Positions 25,238 to 34,422 of a stretch of 64,000 bases of DNA are shown in pieces. Both the position numbers and the translations under genes were made by a program. Each line of letters opens with the position of its first letter. Position 1 is the first letter of the stretch. This DNA is from Pedobacter quisquiliarum. GTDB lineage: Bacteria; Bacteroidota; Bacteroidia; Sphingobacteriales; Sphingobacteriaceae. The DNA is taken from assembly GCF_014642175.1 (NCBI RefSeq), contig NZ_BMIL01000008.1, forward strand, positions 162,668-226,667. Direction: 5' to 3'. Below the pieces are notes generated by a model. The model worked only from the letters and a program-made list of their open reading frames with translations, had not been told where the DNA came from and made no database searches.

Positions 25238-28060
25238 ATGAGTCTGGATCAATATGTAGAGAAACGGGATTTCAGTAAAACCACTGAACCAAAATCTGGT
25301 AAAAGTAAGGACAAGGATAAACTCACCTTTGTCGTTCAGAAACATGATGCATCCAGGCTGCATTACGACTTCCGTTTAGAGATGGAAGGTGTATTAAAAA
25401 GCTGGGCGGTGCCGAAAGGTCCTTCAACAGACCCTAAGAATAAGCGCCTTGCGATGATGGTGGAGGACCACCCATTTGATTACCGTGATTTTGAAGGCAT
25501 AATCCCGAAGGGGGAGTATGGCGGTGGAACCGTAATCGTGTGGGATGAAGGTACCTATGAGCCCATAGAACCGATTAAAGGAAAAAAGGCGCAGGAAAAG
25601 CACCTGCTGAAGCAACTGCATGAAGGTTCATTGAAGATCAAACTTCATGGTCAGAAGTTGCAGGGTGAATTCGCGCTCGTGAAAACCCACGGCATGGGTG
25701 AAAATGGCTGGCTCATGATCAAACATAAAGATGAGTTTGCCTCTACAAAGGACATCACCAAAGCAGATAAATCTGTCCTTTCCGGAAAAACCATCGAAGC
25801 GATGGAGAAGACCAGTGAGAAAGTCTGGAAAGACGGTCACCAACAGGATGTTGCGCCACCTGATAAAAAAACCAAAAGCACAGCAGCAAAGAAATCCAAA
25901 ACAGCATCAACCAAAGCCAAGTCCAGCAAAGCGGCTAAGCCTGCAAAGGCCGGTAAAGATATATCCGAGCCTGCAGCGGCGCTGGACAACACAAAGGACG
26001 AAAAAATACAAGATAAGGTTGATGTAGCCGCGCTAATTAAAGCGGCACCGAAGGCTAAGATTCCGACGGGCATAAAGCCAATGCTGGCAACCCTGGTGGA
26101 TGAACCCTTTGACGATCCGGACTGGCAGTATGAAGTTAAATGGGACGGGTATCGTGCTTTGGCCTATGTAAACAAGGGAGAAGTGGAGTTGCTGTCGAGG
26201 AACAAGAAGTCCTTCAACAATAAGTTTTACCCCATTCCAGATATCCTCAAAGCATCTGGCTTGAATGCGGTGCTTGATGGGGAAATCCTGGTGCTGGATG
26301 AAAAAGGCCGTTCTAATTTTGGCGACCTGCAGAACTGGCGCAGTGAGGCTGATGGCGATCTTGTGTATTATGTTTTCGATCTGCTGTGGTATGAAGGCAA
26401 GAACTTGATGGAGTTGCCACTGTATCAACGACAAGCAATTCTTAAAGACATTTTGCCTACAGATGATGACCGTTTAAGGTTGGGCCCGGTCTTTAATGCA
26501 GATGGGATAGAGTTCTTTCACGCTGCGGAGAAAATGGGACTGGAGGGCATTATTGCCAAGCAGAAAAACAGCACCTATTCACCAGACTTACGCTCAAAAC
26601 AATGGTTAAAGGTTAAAGTACATAAGCGCCAGGAGGTGGTTATTGCCGGTTACACGAAGAATGAAGATACCTCCAAGCAGTTCAGTTCGCTGCTGCTCGG
26701 TGTGTACGAGCAAGGACGATTGCAGTATGTAGGAAAAGTTGGTACAGGATTTTCTGACAAGGTGCAGAAGGAGATGATTGCGGCATTTAAACCTCTAATT
26801 GTAGATGAAAGTCCATTTGAATCCATCCCGGATGTAAACAAGGGTTCCAGGTTCAGACCCAATCCGCCGAAGGCGAAAGCGACATGGCTGAAGCCTGAAC
26901 TGGTGTGTGAGGTTGCCTTTACCGAAGTAACAAGCGACGGCGTGTTCCGTCATCCTTCTTTTCAGGGCATTCGCATTGATAAGAAAGCGAAAGAGGTGGT
27001 TAGGGAAACCGCGGTAGATACAGCAGATATCGTTGCTGTGGAGCCCGAGGAAGCCCCGAAAGCAAAGTCAGCCGCGAAAGCTGACAAACATAACGCAGCG
27101 ATTAAGCCGCCGGGAAATAAAGAGCGCAAGACCTTACTGAACCCTAAAGACGAAACCCAGGTGCGAAAAGTCTGTGGACATGATCTTAAGTTCACCAACC
27201 TGAGCAAGGTTTACTGGCCCGAAGATAACGTGACCAAACGCGACATGTTCAACTTCTACTATCAGATTGCGGAGTATATTCTTCCGTACCTGAAAGACAG
27301 GCCTATGTCGCTGAACCGTTTTCCAGGTGGCATCCATGGACCGAGCTTTTACCAGAAGGATGTGAAGAATAAAGCACCAGAATGGGCAAAGACCTTCCCA
27401 TACCGGACCAGCGATGGGGAAGATAAGGAGTACCTGGTAGGGGATGATGAAGCAACTTTATTGTGGATGGCTACCCTTGGCTGCATAGAGATGAACCCAT
27501 GGTTTAGCAGGGTGCAATCGCCAGATCATCCGGATTATTGTGTCATTGATCTGGACCCTGACAAAAATACCTTCGACCAAGTGATAGAGGCGGCTTTGGT
27601 TGTAAAAAACTTGTTGGATGCCATTGATGTGCCATCTTTTTGTAAGACATCAGGCTCTACAGGAATTCATATTTATATCCCTATGGGCGCAAAATACACC
27701 TATGATCAAACCCAGCTTTTTGCCAGGATTTTGGTCAACCGGGTGCATGAAGAGATCCCGGAATACACCAGTTTGGAGCGGATGATTTCTAACCGGAAGG
27801 GTAAGATGTACCTGGATTTCTTACAAAATCGCCCTGGTGCGACCATTGCGGGTCCATACTCCTTGCGCCCGAAACCAGGAGCAACTGTCTCGATGCCATT
27901 GCATTGGGATGAGCTGAAGCCAGGACTGAAGATGCGCGACTTCACAATCTTTAATGCGCTGGACAGACTGAAGGTTGAAGGCGATCTGTTCATAGGGGCA
28001 TTGGGAGAAGGTATAGATCTGGAGAAGGCGATTGTAAAAGCAAAATCTGTGTTTGGATAA
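25238..28060 (+). CDS. ligD: Multifunctional non-homologous end-joining DNA ligase LigD
   Basis: This 940-residue protein has all three LigD modules in the Pseudomonas order. First is a 3'-phosphoesterase domain (about 25-175) with HDASRLHYDFRLE at 36-48. A Lys/Ala/Ser-rich linker (about 205-245) follows. Next is an ATP-dependent ligase domain with nucleotidyl Lys301 in YEVKWDGYRAL and an OB-fold part near 500-600. A second linker leads to a primase-type polymerase domain from about 635 (KFTNLSKVYWP, YCVIDLDPDKNTF). LigD works with Ku in repairing double-strand breaks; no ku gene is present in this window. Confidence 0.97.
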   Translation: MSLDQYVEKRDFSKTTEPKSGKSKDKDKLTFVVQKHDASRLHYDFRLEMEGVLKSWAVPKGPSTDPKNKRLAMMVEDHPFDYRDFEGIIPKGEYGGGTVIVWDEGTYEPIEPIKGKKAQEKHLLKQLHEGSLKIKLHGQKLQGEFALVKTHGMGENGWLMIKHKDEFASTKDITKADKSVLSGKTIEAMEKTSEKVWKDGHQQDVAPPDKKTKSTAAKKSKTASTKAKSSKAAKPAKAGKDISEPAAALDNTKDEKIQDKVDVAALIKAAPKAKIPTGIKPMLATLVDEPFDDPDWQYEVKWDGYRALAYVNKGEVELLSRNKKSFNNKFYPIPDILKASGLNAVLDGEILVLDEKGRSNFGDLQNWRSEADGDLVYYVFDLLWYEGKNLMELPLYQRQAILKDILPTDDDRLRLGPVFNADGIEFFHAAEKMGLEGIIAKQKNSTYSPDLRSKQWLKVKVHKRQEVVIAGYTKNEDTSKQFSSLLLGVYEQGRLQYVGKVGTGFSDKVQKEMIAAFKPLIVDESPFESIPDVNKGSRFRPNPPKAKATWLKPELVCEVAFTEVTSDGVFRHPSFQGIRIDKKAKEVVRETAVDTADIVAVEPEEAPKAKSAAKADKHNAAIKPPGNKERKTLLNPKDETQVRKVCGHDLKFTNLSKVYWPEDNVTKRDMFNFYYQIAEYILPYLKDRPMSLNRFPGGIHGPSFYQKDVKNKAPEWAKTFPYRTSDGEDKEYLVGDDEATLLWMATLGCIEMNPWFSRVQSPDHPDYCVIDLDPDKNTFDQVIEAALVVKNLLDAIDVPSFCKTSGSTGIHIYIPMGAKYTYDQTQLFARILVNRVHEEIPEYTSLERMISNRKGKMYLDFLQNRPGATIAGPYSLRPKPGATVSMPLHWDELKPGLKMRDFTIFNALDRLKVEGDLFIGALGEGIDLEKAIVKAKSVFG

Positions 28061-28186
28061 GCAATTAGGGGGAAACCTGCGTGCAATTTGCTTCCATTTT
28101 GCAAGTGGCGGCAAATATGAATGGAACGATTTATGTACGACAGTCCTGCCAGGTAGCCAAAACGGTTTAAGCGCCTGCCTTTATCT

Positions 28187-28783
28187 ATGTCTTTGGTAAA
28201 ACCAGAATCTGCAATCCTTACCTTAATTCATCACGATCCACGTGTCTGCTTTGTATTTGATTTAGACGCAAAGAACTTTTCCTATGCTAATCCTGCTTTT
28301 TACACGTATTTTCAGACCAAAGCAGAAGGCCTGAAGGCGGAACGAATACAGAAGATGATTAGTAAAGAAGATCGTGCAAGGGTAGAGAAGATCTTCTGTG
28401 CTCTGGAGCCTGGTGTGATGCAGCAGCTTGATTTTAGTTTGAAATTACCGGACGGCGTGCTCCACTTTGTGGAATTATCGATCACATTGGACGTCCAGGA
28501 CTCAGGCCGGCTGGTCACAGGCTTTCTACAAGATGTAACAATTCAGAAGCAAAAAGAAGTTACGGACAAAGATCTCCGGGCGGAGAAAGAACTGCGTAGA
28601 CGCACTTTGAGGCATGATATTGCTGGTACGCTTGGCTTTATTCCAACCTTTACACACTTGCTGCTTAAAAAATCTGAAAGCCTGGAAGATCCACAGATTC
28701 CCGTGTTGCTTAGTTCGATAGAAAGTATAAGTAAAGAAACCTTGACAAAGATTAAGGAATACATGAGCGAAGAGGCCAATTAA
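28187..28783 (+). CDS. PAS-domain protein with a histidine-box helix but no kinase ATPase domain
   Basis: This 198-residue protein has a PAS-like region (about 15-125: FVFDLDAKNFSYANPAF to VTGFLQDVT). An alpha-helical stretch follows with RRTLRHDIAGTLGFIPTFTH, which resembles the phosphoacceptor H-box of histidine kinases. It stops there; no N, G1 or F box is present and the gene ends at a normal stop. It could be phosphorylated by another kinase or act as a dimerising partner, perhaps for the phytochrome kinase two genes downstream. That link is inferred from gene order only. Confidence 0.7.
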   Translation: MSLVKPESAILTLIHHDPRVCFVFDLDAKNFSYANPAFYTYFQTKAEGLKAERIQKMISKEDRARVEKIFCALEPGVMQQLDFSLKLPDGVLHFVELSITLDVQDSGRLVTGFLQDVTIQKQKEVTDKDLRAEKELRRRTLRHDIAGTLGFIPTFTHLLLKKSESLEDPQIPVLLSSIESISKETLTKIKEYMSEEAN

Positions 28784-28793
28784 AAGGAATTCA

Positions 28794-28801
28794 TACATTT
28801 G
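28794..28801 (+). promoter_or_regulatory. Putative -7 box (TACATTTG) before the heme oxygenase gene
   Basis: TACATTTG is an exact TAnnTTTG match 25 bp before the heme oxygenase start. It could give bphO-bphP its own promoter, separate from the PAS gene. No -33 TTG at the usual spacing was seen. Confidence 0.4.
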
Positions 28802-28826
28802 TACTTTACATTCAATACCATATAAG

Positions 28827-29399
28827 TTGATTAAAAATAATCTTTTAGAGCAGCTGAAATCTGAAACGCTGTCTAATCACCAGCAGCTGGAAAAAAACCT
28901 GATATTAAAGCTTAAGGAGATGGCTAGTCTCCAGGATTACCTTCACATTCTCCAGATTTTCTATGCTTACTTTGGCGCTTTAGAAGATCAAATCAATCAA
29001 TATATCGGTGCAGATCAGTTATCTGATTACGCGGCACGCAGAAAAACCCTGAGTATCAAAGAAGATATTCTGGCATTGAATGGCATAGTGCCTGAGAAAG
29101 CAACGGCTGCAGATTTGCCCGTGATTGACGATGTACTTAAAGCATTTGGTGCGCTATATGTTATTGAGGGATCTACGTTGGGTGGACAGGTGATTAGCAA
29201 GATGATCTCCAAAAAACTTGAACTGGCTACCGGTGAAGGACTTAGCTTTTTCAGGAGTTATGGTGAAGATACCATGGCCATGTGGGACAGTTTTAAAGTT
29301 GTGCTGGAAAGCCACGCCAATACGCAGCATGAAGCTGATGTAATTACGCAGGCGGCTAATGAAACCTTTCAGAAGTTTAAGGTCTGGATGGAAAAGTAA
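28827..29399 (+). CDS. bphO: Biliverdin-producing heme oxygenase
   Basis: This 190-residue protein is taken from a TTG at 28827, which is the most plausible start because the family region begins at once (LLEQLKSETLSNHQQLE). The heme-ligand His lies in that helix (His18), and ALYVIEGSTLGGQVISK is the typical second heme-contact helix of bacterial HO proteins. The enzyme opens heme to biliverdin, the chromophore of the phytochrome encoded 19 bp downstream. That pairing strongly supports the identification and suggests the two genes are one unit. No Shine-Dalgarno is visible. Confidence 0.9.
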   Translation: MIKNNLLEQLKSETLSNHQQLEKNLILKLKEMASLQDYLHILQIFYAYFGALEDQINQYIGADQLSDYAARRKTLSIKEDILALNGIVPEKATAADLPVIDDVLKAFGALYVIEGSTLGGQVISKMISKKLELATGEGLSFFRSYGEDTMAMWDSFKVVLESHANTQHEADVITQAANETFQKFKVWMEK

Positions 29400-29418
29400 T
29401 GATTTCTAATTTAAAAAA

Positions 29419-31644
29419 ATGTTTGTACCAACCTTAGAAAACTGTAGTAGGGAACCCATACACATCCCCGGTCAAATTCAGGATCATGGTTTTCTCATCG
29501 CTTTAGATGGAACCTTCCGAATCACATACTGCAGTGAAAACGTCGTAAACTTCTTTGGGATTACGGCAACTGAACTTCTTAACCGGCCGGCAGGTATGCT
29601 GGACAGTTACCTGAGAAGAACAGAACCGCCCAATTTTGTGATTCAACTCATCAAGTTGGCGCAAAGTGACCAGGGTTTCGAACCTTTCAATCCATACCCA
29701 TTAACCATCAACGGGCTACCTTTCAACCTGATTATCTCCAGGTCCGAGCAGTTTTATCTGCTTGAATTTGAACCGGAGTTCTCTGATTTGAAAGCAGATC
29801 TTCAGCGTGTGGTTGGTCGTTCGTTATCAGAAATGCTTTCAGATATTCAGCCTGCGAGTATTTTAAATAAGTCGGTAACCAAGATTAAAGAAATCATCGG
29901 CTACGATCGCGTGATGATCTATAAATTCCATGCTGACGGTCATGGTGAGGTTGTTGCAGAGGTGAAGAATGATAATCTGGAGCCTTTCTTAGGCTTACAT
30001 TATCCGGCTACAGATATCCCGAAGCAAGCCAGGGAACTCTACAAGAAAAATCTAACCCGGCTGATAGCGAATGTTTATACGACGCCATCGCCGATTTCGA
30101 CGATGCTTCAGGCAGATATGGCACCATTGGATTTAACCAATTCTGCATTGCGGGCCGTTTCGCCCATACACATCCAATACCTCAAAAATATGGGTGTGGC
30201 ATCTAGTTTCAGTATTTCCCTGGTTCATGAAGATGAACTCTGGGGACTGATTGCATGCCATAACTATACGCCAAGGTTCATTAATTATAAAGAACGTGAT
30301 GCTGCGAAGCTGATCGGACAGGTTTTGTCTTCAGCATTGAGCTTCCGTATTCTGGAGCAGGATGAGCAGAATGCCGCCCGCTACAAAGTTTCTACGGATT
30401 TATTAACGAGACAGTTGATCCGTGAGAATAACATTGCCAATGCCTTGTTTAACCATGAATGCACCTTATTGGATGCAGTAGATGCGACAGGCGTTGCCAT
30501 GTTTTTCGACAATGAGCTGCATACCAAAGGGCCCGTTCCGGATGAAGCGTTTTTAAACAAGCTGGTTAGCTGGCTTGATGAAAACATGGAGCCGGATATT
30601 TATGCCACTCAGAAATTATCGGAGATCTATTCGGATGCACTTGAATTCAAGGAAGTTGCAAGTGGTATGCTGGCCTGCCGTTTATCTAAAGAACTTCGGG
30701 AATACATGATCTGGTTCCGTCCGGAAGTGATTTCAACTGTGAACTGGGCAGGAAATCCGAACAAAGCAGTAGAAGTTACAGGACCTGATATGAGCACGAT
30801 TTCACCAAGGAAATCCTTCGAAGTCTGGTCGAGCGAAGTGCATCTTACTGCAGTGCCCTGGATTCATGAAGAGCTGCAGTCGGTACTAAAACTCAAAGAA
30901 GAGATCAGGTTCGCAATCAGTCGTAAAGCCACCCAGCTCAGGGTACTGAACGAAAAGCTGAAAGAAGCTTATGATGAACTGGATGCTTTTAGTTATACGA
31001 TTTCTCATGACCTTAAAAACCCACTTTCTTCAATAAAGAGTTATTCGCAAATCTTACTACGCAATGCCGACTTGGACCCCAAAGCGCAGCATATGATCTC
31101 CAGAATTCTATCTGGTGCAGAGAAAATGCAAGCGATGATTCAAGATGTGTTAACCTATTCTAAGGCGGGGCAGATCAAGTCAGAATACAAGCTGGTGAAC
31201 ATGGAAAACTTGTTGAATGAATTAAAACAAGAACTGCTGGTATCTTACAACGATACTGATGTGAAAATCAACATCAATGGTGTTCAAGACGTTTACGGAG
31301 AAGAGACCATGGTGATGCAGGTATTCTCTAACCTGATTGGTAACGCGGTGAAGTATTCACAGCAAGCCAGTAAGCCTGTGGTAAACATCAGCGCGGTAGA
31401 TCATGGCAATGAGGTTGAATATGCGATTCAGGATAACGGCATCGGCATAGACCCATCAGAGCAGGAGAAGATCTTTGAATTGTTTACCAGAGCGAGTGAT
31501 GTTAAGGATTTTGAGGGTACCGGTGTAGGGCTTTCCATTGTTAAAAAGATCATGAATAAACATCAGGGAAGAGTGTGGGTAGACAGCAAGATCAACATGG
31601 GGTCTACGTTTTTTGTACGATTTAAAAAACCGGAGTTGGCCTAG
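29419..31644 (+). CDS. bphP: Bacteriophytochrome histidine kinase
   Basis: This 741-residue red/far-red light sensor has the full PAS-GAF-PHY-HisKA-HATPase order. Cys9 in ENCSREPIHIPGQIQDHG corresponds to the biliverdin-linking Cys of BphP proteins. The GAF domain has PATDIP and SPIHIQYLKNMGV. The PHY tongue has PRKSF. The kinase part has the H-box FSYTISHDLKNPLSSIKSY, N-box NLIGNAVKYS, DNGIGI and GTGVGLSIV. It follows the heme oxygenase gene by 19 bp, which supplies its chromophore. No response regulator gene is adjacent, so its output partner is unknown. Confidence 0.97.
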   Translation: MFVPTLENCSREPIHIPGQIQDHGFLIALDGTFRITYCSENVVNFFGITATELLNRPAGMLDSYLRRTEPPNFVIQLIKLAQSDQGFEPFNPYPLTINGLPFNLIISRSEQFYLLEFEPEFSDLKADLQRVVGRSLSEMLSDIQPASILNKSVTKIKEIIGYDRVMIYKFHADGHGEVVAEVKNDNLEPFLGLHYPATDIPKQARELYKKNLTRLIANVYTTPSPISTMLQADMAPLDLTNSALRAVSPIHIQYLKNMGVASSFSISLVHEDELWGLIACHNYTPRFINYKERDAAKLIGQVLSSALSFRILEQDEQNAARYKVSTDLLTRQLIRENNIANALFNHECTLLDAVDATGVAMFFDNELHTKGPVPDEAFLNKLVSWLDENMEPDIYATQKLSEIYSDALEFKEVASGMLACRLSKELREYMIWFRPEVISTVNWAGNPNKAVEVTGPDMSTISPRKSFEVWSSEVHLTAVPWIHEELQSVLKLKEEIRFAISRKATQLRVLNEKLKEAYDELDAFSYTISHDLKNPLSSIKSYSQILLRNADLDPKAQHMISRILSGAEKMQAMIQDVLTYSKAGQIKSEYKLVNMENLLNELKQELLVSYNDTDVKININGVQDVYGEETMVMQVFSNLIGNAVKYSQQASKPVVNISAVDHGNEVEYAIQDNGIGIDPSEQEKIFELFTRASDVKDFEGTGVGLSIVKKIMNKHQGRVWVDSKINMGSTFFVRFKKPELA

Positions 31645-31855
31645 AGTTCGAGCGCAATACTTATAATGACTTTCCTTGTAATACGCTAGGAATGAATACG
31701 GTACCTATTGCCCGTCCGGGTGTGGAGCCTTCCGAATGGCAAAATACCAGGTCCGGAACTTCAATGAGCTCAAATCATTGATTGAAAAATACAACATTTA
31801 GGCACTTAGATTGTTATAATCCTGTTTTTACTAATTTTTGTAGTAACACGGGCTT

Positions 31856-32167
31856 ATGACAGTTACTGTAGTTCCAATCATTGAACCAGATCCAAGACCT
31901 GGTGTTCCATTAGCTAAGGTTATGCAGGAAAGGCTTCGCCGTATTGCGCAGGACTTGCAGGAAGTTCATTTGCGACATATGGAATCTGTTGAACCACTTT
32001 TTGATGACCTGGTGGTTTACGTGAGCTATAACAGCAAATATGCTGTACGTTGGCGCATTGTGAATGATGTGCCTGCTGCGGCCGAGACTATGACGGCTGA
32101 GGTTTGTGCCAAGCTTGGGTACATTAAATGGAAAACAGCAACCATAAATCTGTTCCACAGCCGCTAG
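31856..32167 (+). CDS. Hypothetical protein
   Basis: This 103-residue protein has no recognised family. It has a Pro-rich N-terminus, a helical charged stretch (about 22-48) and a mixed C-terminal half with DLVVYVSYNSKYAVRWRIV. No signal peptide or membrane segment is present. It ends 5 bp from the stop of the convergent antiporter gene. Amino-acid composition looks coding, but there is no domain support. The 211 bp before it hold no gene I can recognise. Confidence 0.55.
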   Translation: MTVTVVPIIEPDPRPGVPLAKVMQERLRRIAQDLQEVHLRHMESVEPLFDDLVVYVSYNSKYAVRWRIVNDVPAAAETMTAEVCAKLGYIKWKTATINLFHSR

Positions 32168-32172
32168 GTTGT

Positions 32173-33420
32173 TTATTCCGGGACTTTCTCTTTCGGCAAA
32201 GTTGCTTGCAGGTGTTTCATGGCTGGCGTAGAGCTGATGCCATGTACCACTATGGATAGCATAATGGTGAAAGCGACAACCGCCCACAGTTCATCCTGAT
32301 TTTCGAAGGTTGCCTCATGTAAAGCAAAGGCCAGGTAAAATATAGAGCCCATCCCTCGGATACCGAAGAAGCTGATTGCAAGTTTTTCCTTGATATTTAT
32401 ATCACGCTTAATCAGGCTGATCATGCCGGTAAGCGGGCGAACGATAAACACAAATCCTATGGAGAAGAGTGCCATCTTCCAGGTTAATGCATCAAGAATA
32501 CCAGTTACCAGACTGCCTCCGAAGAGGATCAGGAGCACGGCAATGAGCAGCCGCTCAATCTGATCGGTAAAGGAGTGGAGCTCTGAATGAAACTCGTGTC
32601 CTTTCTCGTAATGCCTTAGGTTTACCGCACAGATGAACACGGCAAAGAAGCCATAGCCGTGCAACAACTCTGTAACACCGTATACCAGGAACGTAAGTGC
32701 AAGGGCAAGAAAGCCGTCTGTTGTTTTCAGGAATTTGTATTTGGCAGACAGATCGAACAGGAGATAACCTACGCCACGCCCGAATGCCCATCCAACAGCA
32801 ATACCAGCAAGGATCTTGTAGACAACGTCAACGCCGAACCAGGTAAGCCATTCTCCGCCAGTAGAAAGTTTTCCCATGGTCATGAAAACGGCCAGCCACA
32901 CAAATGGAAAAGCCATGCCGTCGTTCAGGCCCGCTTCAGCAGTGAGTGCGAATTTGGTTTCAGATTTTCGCTGTTCATTTGGCGGTCCGACTTGCACATC
33001 GGAAGCAAGAACGGGGTCGGTAGGAGCCAGGACAGCGCCGAGTAATACAGCCGAAGCAAGGCTAAATCCAAGGAAAGTATACCCAATCAGCATGGCAGCG
33101 GCCATCCCGAGAATCAAAGCGATGGTTACCAGGCGCAGTGGCGAAGCCCAGTGTCGCCAGGAAAACGATCGGTCTAGCTTTATACCGGTACCCATTAATG
33201 AAATGATGACGACAATCTCTGCAAAGTGCATGGTAAGGGTTCCATGTTCTTTAGGGTCTGCAGGTGGCATATGGTCAGGTACGATGGTGTAGAGCAGTAC
33301 ACCGATGAGCATGTAGATGATGGCGTATGAGATGCCACGATCTTTGGTTAAGGCTGGAATCCAGACCATGCCTAATGCAGCAAGGCCAAGGAGTGCTAAC
33401 TCGAGCGTATATGGGTCCAT
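32173..33420 (-). CDS. CPA1-family cation:proton antiporter (NhaP-like)
   Basis: This 415-residue membrane protein has about twelve hydrophobic segments. LGAVLAPTDPVLASDV and ALTAEAGLNDGMAFPFV are the ion-binding motifs of CPA1 exchangers, including the Asn-Asp pair in helix 5. Such proteins exchange Na+ or K+ for H+ and help control pH and salt balance. Ion preference cannot be told from sequence. The cytoplasmic C-terminus is short (KHLQATLPKEKVPE). It is divergent from the GH25 gene. Confidence 0.92.
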   Translation of the reverse strand: MDPYTLELALLGLAALGMVWIPALTKDRGISYAIIYMLIGVLLYTIVPDHMPPADPKEHGTLTMHFAEIVVIISLMGTGIKLDRSFSWRHWASPLRLVTIALILGMAAAMLIGYTFLGFSLASAVLLGAVLAPTDPVLASDVQVGPPNEQRKSETKFALTAEAGLNDGMAFPFVWLAVFMTMGKLSTGGEWLTWFGVDVVYKILAGIAVGWAFGRGVGYLLFDLSAKYKFLKTTDGFLALALTFLVYGVTELLHGYGFFAVFICAVNLRHYEKGHEFHSELHSFTDQIERLLIAVLLILFGGSLVTGILDALTWKMALFSIGFVFIVRPLTGMISLIKRDINIKEKLAISFFGIRGMGSIFYLAFALHEATFENQDELWAVVAFTIMLSIVVHGISSTPAMKHLQATLPKEKVPE

Positions 33421-33489
33421 ATTTAACTTATTGTTATATACATTACGTTATTTGCCCCAGAAAGTTCTGGCATTTCGTATTTTTACGGG

Positions 33490-34422
33490 GTGCCACCACC
33501 TAAGAAACCGAACAATCATGCTGCGCTGGAAGATATTCCTAATCCCTTACGGTCCGGAAAACCTGTAAGAAGGAGCGCTCCTGCACCTGTTCGGAAGGCT
33601 GCCCCGAAAAAGCGTTCATCTAAGAAAAAACCGCTCCCGGCTTATGTGAAGTTTGCTGTCGGAGCGCTGGTGTTGATTTTATTATCACCTTTTTATTACG
33701 GTTACATCATCAAAGGTTTTAGTTCTACCTGGCGCTGGGTACTCGATATCGGTGAGGATCCAAATTACCGTACGTACAACAGTTTCGAGATTAAAATTCC
33801 CGTGGCCTACAACATTCATGGCATAGATGTTTCCTACTACCAGGGTAAGATTGACTGGCCCAAGGTAAGGGCCATGAAAGAAGATGGGGTGCAGGTCAGT
33901 TTTGCGATCATAAAAGCAACTGAGGGGCTGGCGAGTGTGGATCCATATTTTCAGCGGAACTGGCGCGAGGCTGCAAAGGTGGGGATTGTTTGCGGTGCCT
34001 ATCATTTCTTCAGGCCTTCCAAATCTGGTAGACAGCAGGCCAGGTTGTTCCTGCAGACGGTTCATTTTGAGCAGGGTGACTTGCCTCCGGTCGTGGATAT
34101 TGAGCACCTCAATGGCGCCACACCTGCTGAAATGCGGGTAGAGCTGCAGGCGTTTTTAGATCATGTGGAACAGAAGACAAAGGTGAAACCGATCATCTAT
34201 TCCGGTCTCACCTATTATAATGATTATCTGAAAGGCTACTTTGATGCGTATCCTTTATGGATTGCGCACTATTACAAGTCTGAGCTGAAGATCGACAGCG
34301 GTGCAAACTGGTTTTTCTGGCAGCACTCTGATAAAGCGAGGATCACGGGCATCAACCACGTGGTTGATTTCAATGCTTTCCGCGGCGATAGTACAGCCTT
34401 TCAGTCTTTACTGATTAAGTAG
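33490..34422 (+). CDS. GH25-family muramidase with N-terminal membrane anchor
   Basis: This 310-residue protein starts at a GTG, giving a Pro/Lys-rich cytoplasmic head (about 1-50) and one membrane helix (about 52-70). A GH25 lysozyme domain follows from about 107. Its catalytic motifs are visible: GIDVSYYQGKIDW, IKATEG, GAYHFFRPS and VVDIEHLNG with the Asp-x-Glu pair. The enzyme should cut the glycan of peptidoglycan on the periplasmic side. Its 3' end overlaps the end of the convergent epimerase gene by 8 bp. Confidence 0.9.
   Translation: MPPPKKPNNHAALEDIPNPLRSGKPVRRSAPAPVRKAAPKKRSSKKKPLPAYVKFAVGALVLILLSPFYYGYIIKGFSSTWRWVLDIGEDPNYRTYNSFEIKIPVAYNIHGIDVSYYQGKIDWPKVRAMKEDGVQVSFAIIKATEGLASVDPYFQRNWREAAKVGIVCGAYHFFRPSKSGRQQARLFLQTVHFEQGDLPPVVDIEHLNGATPAEMRVELQAFLDHVEQKTKVKPIIYSGLTYYNDYLKGYFDAYPLWIAHYYKSELKIDSGANWFFWQHSDKARITGINHVVDFNAFRGDSTAFQSLLIK

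Noticed and set aside
31645..31855. Possible gene remnant after bphP (short in-frame stretch ending in LIEKYNI)
   Set aside because: Only about 20 coherent codons; too short to assign to any family.
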